This document shows positions 6,757 to 13,563 of a stretch of DNA of 33,460 bases, one piece after another. The notes under the pieces were generated by a model that saw only the letters and a list, made by a program, of their open reading frames with translations, was not told where the DNA came from and searched no databases. The position numbers and the translations under genes were made by a program. The stretch lies in NCBI GenBank assembly GCA_008080735.1, contig SHMW01000047.1:1-33460 (forward strand), written 5' to 3'. The stretch's first letter is position 1, and the number at the start of each line of letters is the position of its first letter. The stretch comes from Promethearchaeota archaeon (GTDB lineage: Archaea; Asgardarchaeota; Lokiarchaeia; Sigyniarchaeales; SOKP01).

Positions 6757-8169
6757 TTAAATATAGGTATTTATCAGCTCGATCAAATTAGTTGATAAAT
6801 CGGGCAAATTTTTTTCTATTTTTTCTATTTCTATTTGATTTTCCAATAAGATTAAAAGATAGAGATGATATTTATCCACTTTGATTTTCTTAAATACTAA
6901 TTTTTTTGAATCGTCCGTGATGCCGCTCGTTATGATGAAATCTTCCTTTAATAGTTTGAATTCTTTAAAGGTTTTATATAAGGTTTGAAAGTGTGGAGCG
7001 GAAATCTCAAAAACTTTCCCTGACACGTCGTCTTTTGAATAGTTCGATAAAATAATACCACTCTCATTTAAAAGTAAGATAGCATCGGTTTTTGTCTTTT
7101 TCGCAAATCGTTTTAACTGCTGCTTAAATAATTTTCGATTTGGGCTGAGCTGGGAAAGACCGAATGAATAAGCTGAGATTAAGGACCAATGGGCGAAAAT
7201 TGAAGTCTTAAAAATTTTAACAAAAAACCTATCAGAAAGGCTTTTTATCTCTTTTTTCATATAATCCACATTTTTATCAATCTCGACTGAATCTTTTAAA
7301 TCGGGATCGTATTTATTTAAACAGATGACGATCGGAGGGAATTCATCAAGCTCCTTTAATGAGGTTATAATTCTGCTGAATAAGGCAAGTGAAGAGTCCA
7401 AACGCCCCGAATCCTGAATATCAACAAAGAAAAATAGGAGGTCGATATTATACAAATAAACTTTACTCTGCTCAAAATAGCGGTCTAAATATTTTTTTTG
7501 ACCACCTAAGTCCCAAATCATAATCTGGGATGACTCTTCTGAAAGGAGATGTTCTCGTGAACGATCTACTCCCTTAGTAGGGAGTGATTTGATGATCTCG
7601 GAATATTTTTTCTTCACACCCAATAGGAATGAGGTTTTACCAGCTTTATCAAGACCCGCAAATACCACTTTTATGGTGCGCTTTGAGGAGAAAGGATCTT
7701 TTAACTCATTTGTGAATTCAGTCAACTCATTCCTTAGAGACATAATTATTTCTTCATAACTCACTGGCTTCGGGGTTCTTTGAATCTCCGTGGCGGTCCG
7801 ATCTATAATCACCCGCAAATATTTCATATTTTCATAGAAAAATGTCCTATTATTCTCATTGACTAATACCGTAATGGTGGCAGCCTTCGCTTGTCCGCGC
7901 GCCTCGGGATCGGGAATCAAAAAGAAATAGGTAAGTCCATTAAGTTTCAGGTCCGGAAAAGGAATGACTCCAAAATAATTAATTCCATCTATTTCAAAAC
8001 TATCTTGATAAGTAGAGTCTCCCATCAGTAGGCTGATCGTCTTCATGGCAATGAGCATAGTTGACATTTGATCCATTGATTCGGGCCATATCACCACTGG
8101 TTCCGGACCACTCTCATCAAACACACTTAAAATAATGGATTTAATTATTTTATTATTCGAATTTTCCAT
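6757..8169 (-). CDS. Longin-like / Rag-Arf-type GTPase / roadblock-like three-domain protein
   Basis: About 470 residues from ATG at 8169 (an in-frame TTG at 8175 is less likely). Residues 1-130 form an N-terminal longin-like domain: 'SVFDESGPEPVVIWPE', a long helix, then 'YFGVIPFPD' and 'LTYFFLIPD'. Residues ~165-340 are a small GTPase with P-loop 'GLDKAGKTS' (172-180), a switch I Thr in 'LPTKG', G3 'WDLGGQ' (219-224), a canonical G4 'NKYD' (285-288) and G5-like 'TSI' (322-324). Residues ~347-470 are a C-terminal roadblock-like domain beginning 'QQLKRFAKKTKTDAILLL', aligned with the region after the G domain in Rag/Gtr. All catalytic motifs are intact. A paralogue lies at 27553-29061. Likely a membrane- or scaffold-associated GTP switch; partners unknown. 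Confidence 0.85.
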   Translation of the reverse strand: MENSNNKIIKSIILSVFDESGPEPVVIWPESMDQMSTMLIAMKTISLLMGDSTYQDSFEIDGINYFGVIPFPDLKLNGLTYFFLIPDPEARGQAKAATITVLVNENNRTFFYENMKYLRVIIDRTATEIQRTPKPVSYEEIIMSLRNELTEFTNELKDPFSSKRTIKVVFAGLDKAGKTSFLLGVKKKYSEIIKSLPTKGVDRSREHLLSEESSQIMIWDLGGQKKYLDRYFEQSKVYLYNIDLLFFFVDIQDSGRLDSSLALFSRIITSLKELDEFPPIVICLNKYDPDLKDSVEIDKNVDYMKKEIKSLSDRFFVKIFKTSIFAHWSLISAYSFGLSQLSPNRKLFKQQLKRFAKKTKTDAILLLNESGIILSNYSKDDVSGKVFEISAPHFQTLYKTFKEFKLLKEDFIITSGITDDSKKLVFKKIKVDKYHLYLLILLENQIEIEKIEKNLPDLSTNLIELINTYI

Positions 8170-8341
8170 TTTCAATTAGATTTAATAAATCGGAAGTTAT
8201 TCAAATTCTTTAAAATAATTTTGTTTTATAAATTCTCTTAAAAACGAAGAAATAATTTTCCTGAAAAGAATAAAAAACCCAAATCTCCATCAAAAATGAA
8301 GTCTAGAGCAAAAGACTTTACTTTTTTTAAAGAGTCCCATC

Positions 8342-8351
8342 TTTAATTATA
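8342..8351 (+). promoter_or_regulatory. TATA box for the nuclease-like gene
   Basis: TTTAATTATA is centred ~25 bases before ATG 8372, the distance expected from TATA box to start site in archaea. The mRNA is therefore probably leaderless, and this supports the chosen start. Confidence 0.45.
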
Positions 8352-8371
8352 TCTCATAATTTTCTATATAT

Positions 8372-9157
8372 ATGTTCCAATTCAAATCCCGCGATGAAAT
8401 CGAACGGTTATTCCATGATATTTATGAGGTCTTGGTTCATATTGATCGTGAGTTGGACAAACCGTGGGTGAAGATCAAAAGTATCGAATTTTTTGATAAT
8501 TATAGCCCAGAGCAGATTGAGTCCATCATAATGAAATTTAATTTCCTAACTAAAGAGTCTTGGAACCATATTGAAATAGATAAAATTGAATTTATATTAG
8601 AATCATTGCAATTTTTACACTATGATATTGCCCAGTTGTCTAAAATATTAAACTATAGTGGTTTTGAAAAATTAATTAAGCAAATATTAGCCTTAAATGG
8701 ATATAGCGCACTGAATAATTTTCGCTTCTCAGATAAGTCAAGTTTCAAACAAAAAACTTCGCAAGGGCGTTATGAAGTGGATGTGGTGGGATTAAATAAT
8801 TCACATTTGCTTTTAATAGATGCAAAGCAATGGAATAAGCGAGACCCGTATTCAGCCATTAATAAAGCAGCTAATCTTCAATTAAGACGTGCTGAAGCGC
8901 TTAAGAGGAATCCTGACATCGTAGGAGATTTATTGAAACAATTAAGCGGGCGTTATTTCGAAATTAGAAAGTACCTCCCGCTAAAAGTCATCCCAATAAT
9001 GGTGACATTAGAAGAAAGTACTATCAAACTTAATAATAACCATATTCCAGTTGTTCCAATATATATATTAAATTCGTTCATACAAGAATTAAGTGATAAT
9101 CTTTATTATTTTAAGATTCTACGAATAGGTAAAATATCCCTCCAAACCCAACTATGA
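8372..9157 (+). CDS. PD-(D/E)XK-superfamily nuclease-like protein
   Basis: A 261-residue soluble protein. Residues 1-95 are helical and unrecognised. Residues ~96-240 fit the restriction-endonuclease-like core: a helix with Glu99 ('GFEKLIKQIL'), then 'GRYEVDVVG' with Asp137, 'LLLIDAKQW' giving the D-x-K motif (Asp150, Lys152), and a following helix with Gln/Arg. This E...D...DxK pattern is that of Mrr/NERD-like nucleases. Such proteins cut foreign or damaged DNA, but no methyltransferase or specificity partner is nearby, so a restriction role is not supported. It is divergent from the three-domain GTPase gene. Nuclease call moderately sure from motif alone. Confidence 0.7.
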   Translation: MFQFKSRDEIERLFHDIYEVLVHIDRELDKPWVKIKSIEFFDNYSPEQIESIIMKFNFLTKESWNHIEIDKIEFILESLQFLHYDIAQLSKILNYSGFEKLIKQILALNGYSALNNFRFSDKSSFKQKTSQGRYEVDVVGLNNSHLLLIDAKQWNKRDPYSAINKAANLQLRRAEALKRNPDIVGDLLKQLSGRYFEIRKYLPLKVIPIMVTLEESTIKLNNNHIPVVPIYILNSFIQELSDNLYYFKILRIGKISLQTQL

Positions 9158-9160
9158 AAT

Positions 9161-9346
9161 TCAAAGAAAAAATTGCGGAAAAATGGATGATGATATTTTT
9201 TTTTTTTCGAGGAAGATTTTGAATATAATTACAAGTTTTTGGCCTTTTTCTAAGAAATCGAACACTTTGGTCAATGTTTTGAAAATATCTCCAATTTCCT
9301 TATTCCCAATATGTACATTTAATTTTTGAGAAATAACGTCAAACAT
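9161..9346 (-). CDS. Possible small protein (61 aa), doubtful
   Basis: A small frame from ATG 9346 whose first ~48 residues have balanced charge and sensible codon use ('GNKEIGDIFKTLTKVFDF'). It ends soon after a run of T bases (9196-9207) that encodes Lys-Lys-Lys on this strand. No domain is recognised and no ribosome site is seen. The homopolymer might hide a frameshift, but other frames after it do not look more protein-like. Low confidence. Confidence 0.25.
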   Translation of the reverse strand: MFDVISQKLNVHIGNKEIGDIFKTLTKVFDFLEKGQKLVIIFKIFLEKKKISSSIFPQFFL

Positions 9347-9499
9347 TATAATAAGTCTTATTACTATAGAAATATTTTTCTTTACTAAGTTCTAAATATA
9401 ATTGGCGATAAGTAGAACTTATTTGGTTGAATGAGAATAATTATATAATTTTTCATTAATTAAGATATGTGAGAAACAACGAAAAAGTGGTGAAGAATA
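9347..9499. promoter_or_regulatory. AT-rich upstream region of the HTH regulator with GGTGA ribosome site
   Basis: With the doubtful small frame excluded, 9158-9499 is a 342-base gap. It holds a T-rich run near 9196-9207, AT-rich sequence with TATA-like patches near 9435-9462, and GGTGAA at 9489-9494. That last site lies 5-7 bases before ATT 9500 and matches the archaeal anti-Shine-Dalgarno sequence. No RNA gene is seen. Confidence 0.45.
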
Positions 9500-10204
9500 A
9501 TTAGTAAAAAAGACGCTCCAATAGACTATGAGCTCGAGATATTACAGTGTGTAAAAAATCATCCAAGTGGAGTCACGATCACGGATATAGCAGAGATATT
9601 AGGATTTTCAAGGAACACAGTCAGTAAGTATATTAGTATGCTTGAACTGAAAAATAAAATTTACAAAAAAAAGATTGGAGCATATTCGTTGTACATTAGT
9701 TCTGAGGAAACAAATCTCCCCAAAAGTTTAATCCTATCTTATTATAAAGCCTTGCTAAAGGGACTACGAGAAAACTTCCCAAACAAAGAAGAGATTTTCA
9801 AAAAAATTGGTCGAAATCAAGCAAATTTAATTAAATTCTCTTTTAGTCCGAATATATATAAACAGCTCAAAAGTTTGAAGGGAAATCCCATTTCGAGAGT
9901 ACATTTAGAACTTTTTAAGGAATTCTACGCTGCATATGATGTATTCCAACCCAACGTGGAAATCTCTATTCTTGATGTTGATCCAAAAGGGCAGAAAGCA
10001 GTTTATCGATTTAAAAATTCTATCTTTTTAGATGATGATGATTTGTATATATATCACATATATTTGATGACGGGAATAACTCAATCCATCTTAGAACGTG
10101 AACTGGAGGAAGATGTGATCTGTAAGGTTGAAAATTATCATATCAGCGATGATAGAAAAGATTCCTATTTTGATGTTTCCATTGTAATTGGAAATAATGA
10201 TTAA
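9500..10204 (+). CDS. HTH transcriptional regulator with C-terminal V4R-like domain, apparent AUU start
   Basis: The frame is open from just after a stop at 9491-9493 and contains no ATG, GTG or TTG before the ATG at 9638. The coding signal clearly begins upstream: residues ~8-48 form a helix-turn-helix ('VTITDIAEILGF', 'SRNTVSKYISMLEL') that a start at 9638 would mostly destroy. The GGTGA at 9489 points to ATT at 9500, giving a 234-residue protein starting (I/M)SKKDAP. Residues ~75-234 resemble the V4R/heme-NO-binding-like ligand domain, mainly in the final 'GITQSILERELEEDVICKVENY' region (read here only in part as motif). No cysteine cluster is present. Probably a ligand-responsive regulator; ligand unknown. 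Confidence 0.7.
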   Translation: MSKKDAPIDYELEILQCVKNHPSGVTITDIAEILGFSRNTVSKYISMLELKNKIYKKKIGAYSLYISSEETNLPKSLILSYYKALLKGLRENFPNKEEIFKKIGRNQANLIKFSFSPNIYKQLKSLKGNPISRVHLELFKEFYAAYDVFQPNVEISILDVDPKGQKAVYRFKNSIFLDDDDLYIYHIYLMTGITQSILERELEEDVICKVENYHISDDRKDSYFDVSIVIGNND

Positions 10205-10278
10205 CAGGGAATATTTGAAAAGAAAGAAAAAAAGATAATTAAATCTGAATCAATTTTCCATGGAAGTCAAATGGAACT

Positions 10279-11337
10279 CTAAACTTTAATGGTTTTCACT
10301 GAGGTCTCCTTGAGATAATTGGGGGCTTTCTTTAGTATTTCTTTTGCTTCAGCTATTACATTTTCCATTATCGAGCCCACGGATGAGACTTCATCGATAA
10401 TACCAATGCTCTGACCGAGTAAGACCGCCCCATTTTCAATATCTCCTTCATAGGTCATCTCGTAATGTTTTTGATCCTCCATGAGCATTTCTGGAGTCAT
10501 TTGCTGTTCTTGAGACATTTTTTCATCTTTATCGCTAACTAATCCGTGACTCTCAGAATATTTATTTTTCCAAAGGCGGATAGGACCGAAGACTCCCGTA
10601 ACTAACTCGGTATCGATTGCCTTCGCCTCGGGAACGATATCTTTGTAGTTTTGATGGAATTCGCTTTCTTTAGATGCGATAAATCGCGAACCCATAGCAA
10701 CCGCATCAGCTCCCATGACAAGAGCTCCAGCGAGAGATCTACCAGTAGCGAATCCTCCGCATGCAACAATGGGAATTTCAGGATATTTATCCGCAAATTG
10801 CTGAAGAAGGACTAAGGTACTCACCTTTTCGTAAGATTGATGTCCTCCTCCTTCTGTACCAGTACATACTAAGCCATCAACTCCCGCTTTTACACATTTA
10901 TCTGCTAACCATAATGCGGGTGCGACGTGAAAATTCTGAACATCTGTTTGTTCTTTGAGTTTTTGATAAGAGCGACTTGATTGAAGCATTTTTGGTGAAC
11001 CCGCGCTGGTAATTATATACTTACATTGTTCTCTGATTTTGGGATTATTTATGATAAATTTCGGGATAACTCTACAGAGATGTGGGGCATCAGGTTGCAT
11101 ACGCGAAGTACGGATATTAAAGCCAAAAGGTTTATCCGTGTGTTCGACAACATATTCCATATTCTTCTTGAGTTCTTTTTCACTACTTTTCCCTAGTAGG
11201 TTGGTATGGCTTAATACACCCAATCCTCCTGCTTCGGATACTGCCACCGTTAATTTTGTAGTATAAAACGGTCCCATTGGTGCACTAATGATGGGATACT
11301 TAATATCAAACATTTTAGTTATTTCTGTTTCAATCAT
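10279..11337 (-). CDS. Nitronate monooxygenase / FabK-like FMN-dependent TIM-barrel enzyme
   Basis: A 352-residue protein of the 2-nitropropane dioxygenase family. The N-terminus 'YPIISAPMGPF' (14-24), 'SEAGGLGVLS' (34-43), the catalytic-His segment 'GTEGGGHQSY' (160-169), 'VACGGFATGRS' (191-201) and 'GADAVAMGSRF' (209-219) are the FMN-binding and active-site motifs. Family members oxidise alkyl nitronates or, as FabK, reduce enoyl-ACP. The gene starts 40 bases after the end of the long-chain acyl-CoA synthetase on the same strand, so a shared transcript and a lipid-linked or detoxifying role are likely but inferred. ATG at 11337 is used; Met9 is an alternative. Confidence 0.9.
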   Translation of the reverse strand: MIETEITKMFDIKYPIISAPMGPFYTTKLTVAVSEAGGLGVLSHTNLLGKSSEKELKKNMEYVVEHTDKPFGFNIRTSRMQPDAPHLCRVIPKFIINNPKIREQCKYIITSAGSPKMLQSSRSYQKLKEQTDVQNFHVAPALWLADKCVKAGVDGLVCTGTEGGGHQSYEKVSTLVLLQQFADKYPEIPIVACGGFATGRSLAGALVMGADAVAMGSRFIASKESEFHQNYKDIVPEAKAIDTELVTGVFGPIRLWKNKYSESHGLVSDKDEKMSQEQQMTPEMLMEDQKHYEMTYEGDIENGAVLLGQSIGIIDEVSSVGSIMENVIAEAKEILKKAPNYLKETSVKTIKV

Positions 11338-11377
11338 CTTTATTCATTTTAATTTTGTTTTTAGGTATTTTGGTATT

Positions 11378-13372
11378 TTAAGTTATTATCATCTCTTGTT
11401 CGTAAAAATCAGTCAATCTATTTTCCATTATTAAAAAGTCGTTATCGCTATTATATAACGCATCGATTTCTGCGCCGAAATCTCGATAAATTGCTTTTCG
11501 TTTAAATTTATAAGTGGGAGTGACGTATTTCTCATTAGTCAAAGCTTCGGAACTAATTAAAAACTTTTTAGGTCGCATATGGTCTGAGACATCCTTAGTA
11601 AGCTCATCTACCTCCTCTTTAATTAGGGCTAATATTTTATGGTTTTTAATCAAATCTGCCCAAGTTTCATAAACGATTCCTTCTTTATCCGCATAATCCT
11701 TTAAAGGTTGTTGATACGGAACAAGGATCGCGGTAAGATATTTTCTGCTATCATCTCCGACTACAAGAAATTGGGCGATAATTCTTGATGTAGGCGTAAT
11801 CAAGTTTTCGATGGCTGCGGGACTTATCATCTTTCCAGTAGCAAGTTTAATGATCAATTTTTCTCTTCCCACTATGGATACATATCCATCCTCATCAATT
11901 TCTACGACATCTCCAGTATGAAGCCATCCATCCTCGTCGAGTGCTTCGGCGGTGTGTTGTGGTTTATTCCAATACCCTTTCATCACCATCGGTCCCCTAA
12001 TTAGCAATTCATTCGTGATGGGATCAACTTTTTGCTCGATGTTTTTATAGGGATTATCGGGAATTTCTATGGGCGGTCCCACTGAACCAATCTTTTTACA
12101 TTCTTCTATTTTTTTATCAAAATTAGGCCGAAAGTCCGAATTATCTTCTGTTCGCGTGAGATGTGTTACCGGGGAAGCTTCTGTAAGTCCATAACCCTCA
12201 ATTAAGGGAATATTAATCGTATTAAAAAAGTATATGAGATCCTTTGAAATTGCGGCCGAACCACTAATCATTAGTTCCAAATTCCCCCCCAATTTATCAA
12301 TAATTCTTTTTCCAACCACTTTTCCAAGTATATTATGTTTCAATCTGCATCCAAGTGTGTTTTTTATATCATCCCGTTTATTTTCAAAATAATGTTTCCC
12401 GTTTTCAATTACGCCTTCGACCAAATTTTTAATAAAATTGGGATAGGTTGAAAGCTCTTCCAAAACAATTTCGTATATTTTCTGATAAAGGTATGGAATT
12501 CCTGCCATAATTGTAGGTTCAAAAAGTTCAAACGACGTGCGAATTGTTTCTGGATTTAATTCACTTACGATATCTAAGGTGGCGCCGACCAAGAGCGGAC
12601 AATATTCCCCCACACATCTGCCAAAAGAGTGAGAAAAGGGTAAAACCGAAAGAAACCGATGTTCCCATGGCTTTATTCCTTTCTTCAGGGTCATAGCAAC
12701 AGATACAGAAGCAAGGGCGTCAGATAGGAAGTTTTTATGGGTAAGCATAACTCCTTTCGGAACACCCGTAGTCCCCGATGTATAGATGATGCTCGCTAAA
12801 TCCTCTTCTTGAATCTCGGATAATGAATAAGAGAATGCATTGGATGAATAATAATGTTCTACTCCTAATGAAAGAAGTTCTTTAAAAGTCATGAGATGAG
12901 CATCGTTCATTGTATACCGTTTGGGATCAAATATTATGATAACCTTCAAGTTGGGAACTTCGTGTATAATTGCCTTTACTTTTTCCAGATTTTCTCGAGT
13001 ATCAACAAAAATCGCTTTACATCCCGCATCATTTACGATATATTTAATCTCTTCTGGCTTGAGGGAAGGATACAACGCAACAGTAATGGCTCCCAAAGAT
13101 TGAATCCCGATATCCGCTAAAATCCACTCCGTTCTATTTTCCGAGCAGATTCCAATTCTGTCTCCTTTTTTAAATCCCATCTGTTTCAGAGAATAGAATA
13201 CCGCTTTTAAAGAGTCGACTAGCTCATCATAAGAGATCGATTCTACCGTACTGTCTGCTTTTCTAATCCATCGGATTGCAGGTTTTTTATAATATCTATT
13301 TTTCGATGCAACAATCATTTCGGGAAGATTATTAAAGCGAGTTTTTGGTAGGTATTTATTTTCTTTCGTCAT
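11378..13372 (-). CDS. Long-chain fatty acid-CoA ligase (AMP-forming)
   Basis: A 664-residue ANL-superfamily enzyme that activates fatty acids to acyl-CoA through an acyl-AMP. The phosphate-binding loop 'YTSGTTGVPKG' lies at ~197-207, followed by 'PFSHSFGRC', the 'GYGLTEASP' motif, 'WLHTGDVVEIDEDGY' and 'GREKLIIKLATGKMISP', which contains the hinge region. The length and the 'KLATGK' form fit the FadD15/long-chain synthetase subgroup. It is cytosolic or peripherally membrane-bound. The likely operon partner is the downstream nitronate-monooxygenase-like gene. Fatty-acid activation is notable because archaeal membranes use isoprenoids, but such genes are common in Asgards and other archaea. 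Confidence 0.93.
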   Translation of the reverse strand: MTKENKYLPKTRFNNLPEMIVASKNRYYKKPAIRWIRKADSTVESISYDELVDSLKAVFYSLKQMGFKKGDRIGICSENRTEWILADIGIQSLGAITVALYPSLKPEEIKYIVNDAGCKAIFVDTRENLEKVKAIIHEVPNLKVIIIFDPKRYTMNDAHLMTFKELLSLGVEHYYSSNAFSYSLSEIQEEDLASIIYTSGTTGVPKGVMLTHKNFLSDALASVSVAMTLKKGIKPWEHRFLSVLPFSHSFGRCVGEYCPLLVGATLDIVSELNPETIRTSFELFEPTIMAGIPYLYQKIYEIVLEELSTYPNFIKNLVEGVIENGKHYFENKRDDIKNTLGCRLKHNILGKVVGKRIIDKLGGNLELMISGSAAISKDLIYFFNTINIPLIEGYGLTEASPVTHLTRTEDNSDFRPNFDKKIEECKKIGSVGPPIEIPDNPYKNIEQKVDPITNELLIRGPMVMKGYWNKPQHTAEALDEDGWLHTGDVVEIDEDGYVSIVGREKLIIKLATGKMISPAAIENLITPTSRIIAQFLVVGDDSRKYLTAILVPYQQPLKDYADKEGIVYETWADLIKNHKILALIKEEVDELTKDVSDHMRPKKFLISSEALTNEKYVTPTYKFKRKAIYRDFGAEIDALYNSDNDFLIMENRLTDFYEQEMIIT

Positions 13373-13563
13373 TTTTTTTTGGAAGTTGAGTTATTCTTTT
13401 TAATTGACTGATACTTATCGATGATCTATAGTGATCAATCATAATATATTTATTATCTTTTCTGATTTATAAAGCTTCTGGTTTTCAATCAGATTAAAGA
13501 AATATAACTAATAATTAAAAGAAAATTTTAAAAAATAGAATTTAAAAAAAATGGTTGATAAAA

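Noticed and set aside
10602..11266. Several frames of 60-75 codons inside the nitronate-monooxygenase-like gene
   Set aside because: They overlap a clear enzyme gene and have no protein-like features or ribosome sites.
13373..13563. 191-base gap between the acyl-CoA synthetase and surface-protein genes, checked for a tRNA or small RNA
   Set aside because: No cloverleaf or GTTCGA-type T-loop is visible; only AT-rich sequence suited to a promoter and transcript end.
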